Origin: Flavicella marina | GTDB taxonomy: Bacteria > Bacteroidota > Bacteroidia > Flavobacteriales > Flavobacteriaceae | DNA: 64,000 bases | NCBI RefSeq assembly: GCF_009193215.1 | Contig: NZ_VYVA01000007.1 | Location: forward strand, 1-64,000 | Direction of reading: 5' to 3' | Part shown: positions 17,402 to 25,097 of the stretch, piece after piece | Layout: the number at the start of each line of letters is the position of its first letter | How positions within the stretch are numbered: the stretch's first letter is position 1 | Notes under the pieces: generated by a model | What the model was told of the DNA's origin: nothing | The model's input: only the letters and a program-made list of their open reading frames with translations | Databases searched by the model: none | Translations under genes and position numbers: made by a program

Positions 17402-17409
17402 CAAAAGTA
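17402..17409 (-). promoter_or_regulatory. -7 element upstream of cinA
   Basis: The minus strand reads TACTTTTG, a full TAnnTTTG match, 24 bases ahead of the cinA ATG. No -33 element at the normal distance. Confidence 0.35.
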
Positions 17410-17466
17410 AGGAAGTCTCTTTCAAAACCTTTTATTTCACAACTTAATTATCTTATTTTTGAAGGT

Positions 17467-18714
17467 ATGCGATTTTACCCTAATTCAACTTCTTCAAATT
17501 TAATAAGACAAGCGGTCGCACTATTTTTTTTAATTGGAATCTTCATGTCTTTGCCGCTATGGAACCTAAATCGTGAATTCCCTGTCGTTCCATTATTCTC
17601 AATTTTTAGCACTCCACATATTTTTGTCAATAGATTTGTGCTTGCATTGCTCATATTTGCACTGACAATGACTGTTCTTTTTGAAAACAAACGTTTTATC
17701 TACCTAATTTATGGCTGTAGTACCTATCTACTTACAGAAGACCAAATTCGCTGGCAACCATGGGTTTATATATATTTATTAACTCTTTTCCCTTACTCCT
17801 ATAACACATCAGAAGAACAAAAATCAAGTTATTTAAGAGTTCTTTTTATTGGTATATATATCTGGAGTGGCATTCATAAAATCAACCCATATTTTAATGA
17901 TTTAATCGTAGAAAGTTTTGCCATTGACATTTTTAGATTACAAAATCCACAGGTCTTAAGTCAAATTAAAAATATTGGTACATTAATTCCAATTTTCGAA
18001 ATTACCTCAGGGGTTCTCTTAATTTTTAAATCCACTCGAAGCATCGCTTTATATGCATTAATCACCATGCATATTTTCATCCTTCTTTACCTTAGTCCCT
18101 TCGTCATGAATGGCAATTATATCGTATATCCTTGGAATATTTTAATGGTATTCTCTTTATTAATTTTGTTTTCTAAAACCGCCTTTTCCAAACAACCGAA
18201 TTTCCTTTCTTTTACAAAGAGTAACATCTTGGTTTCGATATTACTCTTTTCTCTAACAACACCAATTCTATTATATAGTAACATTTGGAGCAACTTTACA
18301 TCATTCTCACTTTATTCAGGTAACACCTCTAATATGTATCTTTTATCAGCAAAGAACATTCCACATTTAACCAAATATAACATTCTAGAAGAAGAGATTA
18401 AAAAAGGAGAAATAATTGACCTTAATTTGTGGTCTTCTAAAACCTTAAATGTACCTATCCCTCCTGAAAAAAGAATTTTTAATGAAATTGCTAAACAACT
18501 TTCAAAAGAAAACGAAAATGTAGTTTTTATAACATCAAGGACTCCTCTTTGGAAAAGAAAAATTCTACAGACCTATGTATCAGAATCTTACAAACAAAAA
18601 CTACAATGGATAAATAGTCTTTCTCCAATTTATTTCAACGACTCTGTTTACATTAAGATTGATAGAAAATTTAAATTTTCAAACCCTAATCACTTGATTG
18701 AACTCAACGATTGA
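17467..18714 (+). CDS. HTTM-like multi-pass membrane protein
   Basis: This 415-residue inner-membrane protein has about eight hydrophobic segments in its first 270 residues and a soluble C-terminal tail of about 140. The order of motifs (RWQPWVYIYLL, IWSGIHKINPYF, PIFEITSGVLLIF, MHIFILLYLSPFVMNGNYIV) resembles HTTM proteins, the family related to the membrane part of vitamin K-dependent gamma-carboxylase. I see no carboxylase activity site that I can be sure of. The ATG at 17467 follows TATTTTTG by five bases; an in-frame start at 17395 would overlap the cinA promoter region and is less likely. It stands alone, with a terminator after it. The function is unknown. Confidence 0.75.
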   Translation: MRFYPNSTSSNLIRQAVALFFLIGIFMSLPLWNLNREFPVVPLFSIFSTPHIFVNRFVLALLIFALTMTVLFENKRFIYLIYGCSTYLLTEDQIRWQPWVYIYLLTLFPYSYNTSEEQKSSYLRVLFIGIYIWSGIHKINPYFNDLIVESFAIDIFRLQNPQVLSQIKNIGTLIPIFEITSGVLLIFKSTRSIALYALITMHIFILLYLSPFVMNGNYIVYPWNILMVFSLLILFSKTAFSKQPNFLSFTKSNILVSILLFSLTTPILLYSNIWSNFTSFSLYSGNTSNMYLLSAKNIPHLTKYNILEEEIKKGEIIDLNLWSSKTLNVPIPPEKRIFNEIAKQLSKENENVVFITSRTPLWKRKILQTYVSESYKQKLQWINSLSPIYFNDSVYIKIDRKFKFSNPNHLIELND

Positions 18715-18741
18715 AAAGAAACTGCAAAGGTGTTACAAAAA

Positions 18742-18772
18742 AAAGCCTAACGAATGTTAGGCTTTATTTTAT
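18742..18772. terminator. Bidirectional terminator
   Basis: AAAGCCTAAC (18742-18751) pairs with GTTAGGCTTT (18756-18765), with a GAAT loop. A-rich and T-rich flanks give T-tracts in both directions. It serves the HTTM-like gene and the convergent fumarylacetoacetase-fold gene. Confidence 0.8.
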
Positions 18773-19375
18773 TTTTACCTCAAAGTTTTTGATTCCATTT
18801 AGTTCTCCAATCAAAACATCATTTTCTTGAACTTTACCAACACCAGCAGGAGTACCGGTAAAAATAACATCTCCCTTTTTTAATGTCAAGTATTGAGAGA
18901 CATATGAAATCAACTCATCAATTCCCCATAACATTCGATTGGTATTCCCTTCTTGTACTATTGCTTCGTTTTTTTGTAAACTAAACGAAAGATCTTGCAA
19001 ATCGCCTATAGATTCTTTAGCTAAGAATTCACCTACTACAGCACTACCGTCAAAAGCTTTTGCTTTTTCCCATGGCAATCCTTTTTCTTTGCATTTTCGT
19101 TGTACATCTCGCGCTGTAAAATCAATCCCCAAACCTATTTCATCATAATATTTATGAGCAAATTTTTTACTTATGTGCTTTCCAACTTTGTTAATTTTCA
19201 CCAAAACCTCAACTTCGTAATGAATTTCCTCCGAGAAATCTGGAATAAAAAAAGGCATCTTTTTCGGCAATATAGCAGAATCCGGCTTCAAAAAAAACAC
19301 AGGTTCTTCTGGTCGTTCGCTTCCTAATTCTTCGATATGTTTGGCGTAATTACGACCAATGCAAATAATTTTCAT
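18764..19375 (-). CDS. Fumarylacetoacetate hydrolase family protein
   Basis: This 203-residue cytoplasmic enzyme is a short FAH-fold member, a group that includes acylpyruvases and oxaloacetate decarboxylase-type enzymes. It opens with MKIICIGRNYAKHIEELG and has FFLKPDSAI, HYEVEVLVKI (metal ligands Glu), GIDFTARDVQ, GSAVVG and TGTPAGVG, the usual order for FahD1-like proteins. It is the last gene of the operon menB-purU-FAH, ten bases after purU. The substrate is probably a small acylpyruvate or oxaloacetate; the exact one cannot be told. Confidence 0.9.
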   Translation of the reverse strand: MKIICIGRNYAKHIEELGSERPEEPVFFLKPDSAILPKKMPFFIPDFSEEIHYEVEVLVKINKVGKHISKKFAHKYYDEIGLGIDFTARDVQRKCKEKGLPWEKAKAFDGSAVVGEFLAKESIGDLQDLSFSLQKNEAIVQEGNTNRMLWGIDELISYVSQYLTLKKGDVIFTGTPAGVGKVQENDVLIGELNGIKNFEVKIK

Positions 19376-19385
19376 CGTATAATTT

Positions 19386-20258
19386 TTATTCTCCTGTCAT
19401 TGGAAACACAATCGCTTTATTTCCATCTACAATGATCTGATTATTTAAATGGCAACTCACAGCTCTTGCCAAGACCATTGTTTCTATATCGGCTCCAACC
19501 TTTTTCAAAGAAGTCGGTGTACTTTCGTGTGTAACTCTTTCAACTCCCTGTTCAATAATTGGCCCTTCATCTAATTCTTCAGTAGCGTAATGAGCAGTTG
19601 CTCCAATCAATTTCACGCCTCTTTCATAGGCTCTTCTGTAAGGATTTGCCCCTTGAAATGCAGGTAAAAACGAATGATGAATGTTGATAATTCGGCTAGG
19701 ATAATGATTGATAAAATCATTCGTCAAAATTTGCATATAACGAGCCATTACAATCAAATCAATATTGTTGCTATCAAACAATTCTATCAAATCTGCCTCT
19801 TGCTCTTTTCTCGTTTCTTTGCTAACTGGCAAATAATGAAACGGGATACCGAACATATCAGCAATCGGCTTTAATTTTTCGTGATTACTCACTACCATCT
19901 TTACATCACACAACAATTTATTTTCTTTATGTCGATGCAACAAATCATATAAGTTATGACTCGTATGGGAAACCATGATCGCAACTTTTTGTTTTTTACG
20001 ACCATAATCAACCTTCCAAGTAATTTTGTAAGCTTCTGCCAACCGTGCAAATCGTTCTTCTAATTGATCTTTACTCAATAGCACAGAATCATCTGATGCC
20101 ACGCGTAATCTCATAAAAAAACGTTGTTCTTCTTCATTTGTATATTGTTGAGAACTCACAATATTAAATCCTTCTTGATAGAAGAAATGTGTCAGTTTTG
20201 CTATAATCCCTTTTTGATCGGGACATTTAATTAAAAATGTTACTATTTGTGGCTTCAT
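19386..20258 (-). CDS. purU: Formyltetrahydrofolate deformylase
   Basis: PurU splits 10-formyltetrahydrofolate into formate and tetrahydrofolate to balance one-carbon pools. The 290-residue product has an N-terminal ACT domain (CPDQKGIIAKLTHFFYQEGFN) and a C-terminal formyltransferase domain with MARYMQIL, INIHHSFLPAF (catalytic His and the neighbouring region) and GATAHYATEELDEGPII. All expected active-site residues (Asn-His-Asp set) appear present. It lies 33 bases after menB and ten before the FAH-family gene. Confidence 0.95.
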   Translation of the reverse strand: MKPQIVTFLIKCPDQKGIIAKLTHFFYQEGFNIVSSQQYTNEEEQRFFMRLRVASDDSVLLSKDQLEERFARLAEAYKITWKVDYGRKKQKVAIMVSHTSHNLYDLLHRHKENKLLCDVKMVVSNHEKLKPIADMFGIPFHYLPVSKETRKEQEADLIELFDSNNIDLIVMARYMQILTNDFINHYPSRIINIHHSFLPAFQGANPYRRAYERGVKLIGATAHYATEELDEGPIIEQGVERVTHESTPTSLKKVGADIETMVLARAVSCHLNNQIIVDGNKAIVFPMTGE

Positions 20259-20291
20259 TGTTTCTCTTGTATCTGCGCTATTATTACCTAT

Positions 20292-21152
20292 TTAGACAAT
20301 ATATTTTTTATCGAAATTTGGTTTTCTTTTTTCTAAAAATGCATTTCTCCCTTCTTTAGCTTCATCTGTCATATAAGCCAGACGGGTAGCCTCACCAGCA
20401 AAAACTTGTTGTCCAACCATTCCGTCATCAGTTAGATTCATGGCAAACTTTAACATTTTTATTGAAGTAGGTGATTTTTCTAAAATTTCTTGCGCCCATT
20501 GGTACGCAGTATCTTCTAACTCGTCATGAGGAATTACAGCATTTACCATTCCCATTTCATAGGCATCCTGAGCTGAATAGTTTCTACCTAAGAAAAAGAT
20601 CTCTCTAGCCTTCTTCTGCCCTACCATTTTCGCTAAGTATGCAGAACCATAACCACCGTCGAAACTTGTAACATCAGCATCTGTTTGTTTAAAAATTGCA
20701 TGCTCTTTACTCGCCAAAGTCAAGTCGCATACAACATGCAAACTGTGTCCACCACCTACAGCCCATCCAGGCACAACGGCGATCACAACTTTTGGCATAA
20801 AACGAATCAAACGTTGCACTTCTAAAATATTCAAACGATGTGCACCATCATCCCCTACATACCCTTTATGGCCACGAGCAGTTTGATCTCCTCCAGAACA
20901 AAACGAATACACTCCGTCTTTCGTTGAAGGTCCTTCTGCTGACAACAAAACAACACCTATATCGTTATCCTCTTGCGCATCGTAAAAAGCATCGTACAAC
21001 TCAGAAGTAGTTCTAGGTCGAAAAGCATTTCTTACATTAGGTCTATTGAATGCAATCCTTGCAACATTGCCAGATTTGTTATACGTTATATCTTGATATG
21101 CGTCACCTAAATGTGACGAAGGTTTTACAGGCTTCCAATTTGCTTGGCTCAT
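20292..21152 (-). CDS. menB: 1,4-dihydroxy-2-naphthoyl-CoA synthase
   Basis: MenB closes the second ring in menaquinone synthesis, turning o-succinylbenzoyl-CoA into 1,4-dihydroxy-2-naphthoyl-CoA. The 286-residue crotonase-fold product has FCSGGDQTARG, VVPGWAVGGGHSL (oxyanion hole) and the MenB hallmark SFDGGYGSAYLA. At residues 157-160 it reads TDAD: Asp158 stands where E. coli MenB has Gly156, so this is the bicarbonate-independent type that uses the Asp side chain. It leads an operon with purU and a FAH-family gene; no other men genes are nearby. Confidence 0.96.
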   Translation of the reverse strand: MSQANWKPVKPSSHLGDAYQDITYNKSGNVARIAFNRPNVRNAFRPRTTSELYDAFYDAQEDNDIGVVLLSAEGPSTKDGVYSFCSGGDQTARGHKGYVGDDGAHRLNILEVQRLIRFMPKVVIAVVPGWAVGGGHSLHVVCDLTLASKEHAIFKQTDADVTSFDGGYGSAYLAKMVGQKKAREIFFLGRNYSAQDAYEMGMVNAVIPHDELEDTAYQWAQEILEKSPTSIKMLKFAMNLTDDGMVGQQVFAGEATRLAYMTDEAKEGRNAFLEKRKPNFDKKYIV

Positions 21153-21280
21153 AGTTCTATAATTTAGGCTGTAAATATATAACTATTGAAAAAAGCTTGA
21201 AAGCTTTCGTTTTAAATTTTAATCTGGCAAAAGAAATTCGAAAAAAAAACGTTTTTCCTTTCTTAACATTGTTTAATCTG

Positions 21281-21288
21281 TAAATTTG
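21281..21288 (+). promoter_or_regulatory. -7 element upstream of the esterase-TPR gene
   Basis: TAAATTTG matches TAnnTTTG in full, 69 bases ahead of the start codon. The -33 position reads TTT rather than TTTG, so the promoter is only partly supported. Confidence 0.35.
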
Positions 21289-21357
21289 CTTTAAAAGAAA
21301 CTATGCACGCAACAAGCTTTGAGTTGATGCGTTTTAACAAAGTCACATCGCACGTCT

Positions 21358-22638
21358 ATGAAAAAAATGTTTTTATTCTTTATAATAGTTTTATACAGTT
21401 TAAAAAACTATGGTCAAGAGTTTACAGAAATTGATATTCATTCTACCCAATTGAATGAAATCAAAGTAATTCGTGTCTTTTTACCAGAAAACTATAAAGA
21501 AAATAAAAAGAGAAGGTATCCACTTACTGTTGTTATTGATGCAGAATCACTATTTGACTCTTATGTCGCGAGTGCACGTTTACTTTCAAAAAATGAATTA
21601 GCACCGCAACAAATCGTCGTAGGTATAAAGCATTTTGAAAACAGTAATAAATCGAGAGATTACGGATACAACATACTTAATAGTTTTCCGCATGACAATA
21701 GTATGAACACTTTGAATTTTATCAAAGGTGAGTTGATACCAATGTTGAAAGACAAGTACCGAATTGCCAGTTTTAAAACTGTAGTGGGTGACGATATTAC
21801 TGCGAATTTTGCCAATTATTTTTTGTTTGACAAATCACCTGCTTTCGGAGGATACATCAGTGTCAATCCTGAATTTGCACCTGACATGCCGGCATACATG
21901 AAGCAGTACACCTCAGAAATCAAAGGAGATGACACTTTCTATTATATGGCCAACGGGAACAATTTGGGAGAAAAGAAACTCAAACTCACCAATGATGTAG
22001 ATATTAATTTGGTAGGAGTTTCGAACGTCTATTTCAATTACAAATACGATGCATTTAAAAACACAAACAAAGTGGTTTGCATTCCTCAAGCCTTAGCAAA
22101 GGGTCAAGAATATGTTTTTTCTATGTACTCACCTATTACAGACGAAGAATTTGAAAAGAATATTTCTTATTTGTCTCCAATGGCAGCCATGGAGTATTTG
22201 CAATACAAATACGAAAACATTGAATATTTATTTGGAGAAAAAGTACCTATCAGACAAGTTGATTTTGTAAAACTAGAACATATCGTTTTAGATTACGAAG
22301 AAGGTTCTCAACTTGAGGCTTATGGTAATTTAGCATTAGAAGTTCATCCGAAAAGCCCTTTAGGAAATTATTATATCGGTCAATTCTACGAAAAAACTAA
22401 AGAATATGACAAGGCCTTACTAGCTTACAAAAGAGGCTATTCTAAGATCCCTGAGAGCTCTCCAAAGTCTTATGGGTATTATATGAATATCAAACGTATT
22501 ATTGCACTTCAAAAGTTAGAGCAAGAAGCATTGAATGCCCCTGTAGAAAAAACAAATGAAGAAGAAATAATAGAAGACACACCTTCTGAAGAAAACTTAG
22601 ATAGTGATACAACCGATAACAATGAAACTGAAGAGTAA
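21358..22638 (+). CDS. Exported esterase-like protein with C-terminal TPR, nucleophile lost
   Basis: This 426-residue protein starts with a signal peptide (ends near YGQEF, residue 20). Residues 20-270 have the fold of IroE/esterase D-type hydrolases: RVFLPENYKENKKRRYPLTVVIDAE and ELIPMLKDKYRI. Where active members have GHSxGG, this protein has VVGDDITANF, so the nucleophile Ser is replaced by Asp and the second Gly pair is gone. Residues 310-390 hold one to two TPR-like helices (NYYIGQFYEKTKEYDKALLA), and the end is a Glu/Asp/Thr-rich tail. It is probably a non-catalytic binding protein in the periplasm or on the surface. It is convergent with lpxB. Confidence 0.8.
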   Translation: MKKMFLFFIIVLYSLKNYGQEFTEIDIHSTQLNEIKVIRVFLPENYKENKKRRYPLTVVIDAESLFDSYVASARLLSKNELAPQQIVVGIKHFENSNKSRDYGYNILNSFPHDNSMNTLNFIKGELIPMLKDKYRIASFKTVVGDDITANFANYFLFDKSPAFGGYISVNPEFAPDMPAYMKQYTSEIKGDDTFYYMANGNNLGEKKLKLTNDVDINLVGVSNVYFNYKYDAFKNTNKVVCIPQALAKGQEYVFSMYSPITDEEFEKNISYLSPMAAMEYLQYKYENIEYLFGEKVPIRQVDFVKLEHIVLDYEEGSQLEAYGNLALEVHPKSPLGNYYIGQFYEKTKEYDKALLAYKRGYSKIPESSPKSYGYYMNIKRIIALQKLEQEALNAPVEKTNEEEIIEDTPSEENLDSDTTDNNETEE

Positions 22639-22685
22639 CTCAAAATTCTAACCAAGCTAATTCGTTACAAGAAAAATGTAATCCC

Positions 22686-23795
22686 TTATTTGTTGGCTGC
22701 ATAAAAAATTGCTGCAGCTTTTTTAGAAGCACCTATTCCACCTAGATCTTGTTCTAAATCATCATAATTTTTCAACAAACTATCACGAGTAGCCCCTGCT
22801 AAAATTTTATCCAATTCAACCTTCAAATTCTTTTTTTGAAAATCATTTTGAATCAGTTCTTTTACAACCTCTTTATCCATAATTAGGTTTACTAAAGAGA
22901 TAAATTTCAAAGTAATAATTCTTTTGGCTATCTGATATGAAATATTACTTCCTTTGTAACAAACCACTTGCGGCACTTTAAACAATGCTGTTTCTAAAGT
23001 TGCAGTACCTGAAGCTACCAAAGCAGCATGTGACACTGATAACAGATCGTAGGTTTTATTATTGATGAAACTCACATTATCTGTATGGATAAAGCTTTTG
23101 TAAAAATCATAATCTTGACTTGGCGCACCTGCAATTACAAACTGATATTCTTTGTACTCATCCACCAAAGAAAGCATTACCGATAGCATTTTTGTGATTT
23201 CTTGCTTTCTACTACCAGGAAGCAGTGCAATAATTGGCTTATCATTTAATTGATGGGTCTTGCGAAATTCTAATTCTGTAATTTCTTTTCTCTGTGAAAT
23301 TGCATCAATTAGAGGATGTCCAACAAAATTCACCTCGTAATCATACTTTTTATAAAACGCTTTCTCAAAAGGAAGAATGACACACATGGTATCAATATCA
23401 CGTTTTATATCAACGACTCTTTTCGCTCTACTCGCCCATACTTGCGGTGAAATATAATAATTTGTTTTATAACCTTCCGCTCTTGCCCATTTGGCTATAC
23501 GCAAATTAAAACCTGAATAATCTATAAAAATTAAAGCATCTGGTTTGTATTCAGCAATGTCGTTTTTACAAAACTTAACATTCCCCAAGATGGTACCCAA
23601 GTTCATAATTATTTCTATGAACCCCATGAAGGACAACTCTTTGTAATGTTTTACCAACGTTGCTCCTTGAGCTTTCATTAAATCACCTCCCCAACAACGA
23701 AACTCAGCTTGTGCATCTTCTTGTTTCAAAGCTTTCATCAAATTAGAAGCATGTAAATCACCAGAAGCCTCCCCAGCTATAATATAGTATTTCAT
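22686..23795 (-). CDS. lpxB: Lipid-A-disaccharide synthase
   Basis: LpxB joins UDP-2,3-diacylglucosamine and lipid X into the lipid A disaccharide at the inner membrane. The 369-residue glycosyltransferase (family GT19) opens with YYIIAGEASGDLHASNLM and has FIDYSGFNLRIAKWA, YYISPQVWASRAKRV, FVGHPLIDAI, LLPGSRKQEI and ASGTATLETAL, all typical. It is the last gene of the operon surE-(3-TM protein)-lpxB, four bases after its neighbour. Confidence 0.96.
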   Translation of the reverse strand: MKYYIIAGEASGDLHASNLMKALKQEDAQAEFRCWGGDLMKAQGATLVKHYKELSFMGFIEIIMNLGTILGNVKFCKNDIAEYKPDALIFIDYSGFNLRIAKWARAEGYKTNYYISPQVWASRAKRVVDIKRDIDTMCVILPFEKAFYKKYDYEVNFVGHPLIDAISQRKEITELEFRKTHQLNDKPIIALLPGSRKQEITKMLSVMLSLVDEYKEYQFVIAGAPSQDYDFYKSFIHTDNVSFINNKTYDLLSVSHAALVASGTATLETALFKVPQVVCYKGSNISYQIAKRIITLKFISLVNLIMDKEVVKELIQNDFQKKNLKVELDKILAGATRDSLLKNYDDLEQDLGGIGASKKAAAIFYAANK

Positions 23796-23798
23796 AGA

Positions 23799-24086
23799 TC
23801 AATAAATAAATTTTACGAACACCGTAAATAGTGCAATCAATATAGTTGCCAACAATACTCCTTTTGCTCTTGCCTCTTGATTTTTCTTCAAATAAACAAA
23901 AAACACAAAAATATTGGCAACTGCCCCTAAAGTAATAATTTGACCATACAAATCTCCATCTTGAATCATTTCAATGGTCGTTGCGAAATCATACTTTGAA
24001 AACAATTCAACATACAAATACATACCTGACAGGGTTGCGAAAATGGCTACAAAAAAACCAATAAAAATTTCTTTCTGCTTACCCAT
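23799..24086 (-). CDS. Small three-helix membrane protein of the surE-lpxB operon
   Basis: This 95-residue protein has three predicted membrane helices (about residues 7-27, 48-66 and 76-93) and short charged ends. I know no function for it. Its gene begins directly after the surE stop codon and ends four bases ahead of lpxB, so it is translated from the same mRNA as both. Proteins of this kind are often seen in the same place in Flavobacteria, as far as I recall. A link with lipid A or the envelope is possible only from position. Confidence 0.85.
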   Translation of the reverse strand: MGKQKEIFIGFFVAIFATLSGMYLYVELFSKYDFATTIEMIQDGDLYGQIITLGAVANIFVFFVYLKKNQEARAKGVLLATILIALFTVFVKFIY

Positions 24087-24857
24087 TTAGAATTTCCAAG
24101 TATTTAAGGTTTGAATAAAGTGATGTGCTGTTAAATCAAACTGAACGGGAACCACCGTTATATAATTATCTGCCAATGCAAATTCGTCAGTATCTTCACC
24201 TCCATCGAGATTTTCAAATACACCTGTGAGCCAATAATATTCTTTCCCCATAGGATTTACACGTTTGTCAAATTGCTCATTCCAATTGGCACGAGCTTGA
24301 CGAGCGATTTTAATTCCTTTGTATGGATTCTCGGTTTTTTTTGGAAAATTAACATTTAAAACAACTCCATCTGGCAATCCGTTCTCTAAAACATTTTGAG
24401 CGATTTTTTTTACATAAGGCTCTAACCCTTCAAAATCGGCATCCCAATCATAATCCAACAAAGAAAAACCAATTGAAGGGACTCCTTCTATACCTGCTTC
24501 AACTGCGGCGCTCATTGTTCCAGAATAAATTACATTGATAGAAGCATTCGATCCATGATTGATCCCTGAAACACATAAATCAGGTTTTCTTTTAATTATT
24601 TCTTTGATTCCTATTTTAACACAATCAGCAGGCGTACCAGAGCATTCATACTCTTGAATATCTGTATTGTTGTTTTTCAACTTGTTCACATATAACGTGG
24701 CATCCAATGTTATTGCATGTCCCTTTCCACTCTGCGGGTTATCTGGTGCTACTACAACAACATCACCAAGTTCACTCATTACGTTAATTAGTTTACGAAT
24801 TCCTGGTGCAGTAATACCATCATCATTTGTAACTAATATCAAGGGTTTTGTATTCAT
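24087..24857 (-). CDS. surE: 5'/3'-nucleotidase SurE
   Basis: SurE is a metal-dependent nucleoside monophosphatase with a role in stationary-phase survival. The 256-residue product has VTNDDGITAPGI (metal-binding Asp pair), APDNPQSGKGHAIT, SGTPADCVKIGI and SGINHGSNASINVIYSGTMS with AAVEA, covering the whole active site. It leads the operon with the three-helix protein and lpxB. A -7 element lies 20 bases ahead of the start. Confidence 0.96.
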   Translation of the reverse strand: MNTKPLILVTNDDGITAPGIRKLINVMSELGDVVVVAPDNPQSGKGHAITLDATLYVNKLKNNNTDIQEYECSGTPADCVKIGIKEIIKRKPDLCVSGINHGSNASINVIYSGTMSAAVEAGIEGVPSIGFSLLDYDWDADFEGLEPYVKKIAQNVLENGLPDGVVLNVNFPKKTENPYKGIKIARQARANWNEQFDKRVNPMGKEYYWLTGVFENLDGGEDTDEFALADNYITVVPVQFDLTAHHFIQTLNTWKF

Positions 24858-24877
24858 GCAAATATCATTTTCAAAGC

Positions 24878-24885
24878 AAATTTAC
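24878..24885 (-). promoter_or_regulatory. -7 element upstream of surE
   Basis: The minus strand reads TAAATTTG, a full TAnnTTTG match, 20 bases ahead of the surE ATG. A -33 TTTG is not seen at 17-23 bases. Confidence 0.35.
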
Positions 24886-24996
24886 TATATTTTTCAACGA
24901 TTCTTCTTTGATTATTTAACATTTTCTAAAGATTGAATCCACGGGTTATTTCGTACACTTGTAACAACTAAAGAATCTATCTCTTTTGTAGGTTCG

Positions 24997-25004
24997 TAAA
25001 TTTG
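24997..25004 (+). promoter_or_regulatory. -7 element upstream of the tail-specific protease gene
   Basis: TAAATTTG matches TAnnTTTG in full, 93 bases ahead of the TTG start. No -33 TTTG at the normal distance. Confidence 0.3.
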
Positions 25005-25097
25005 ATAAATTTCCTGTTTTATTTAGAAAAATAGGCCGTATCTTAGTAGTTCTGATAATCGATAAGTAGTAAACATCACCCTATTAAAAAAAATCAT

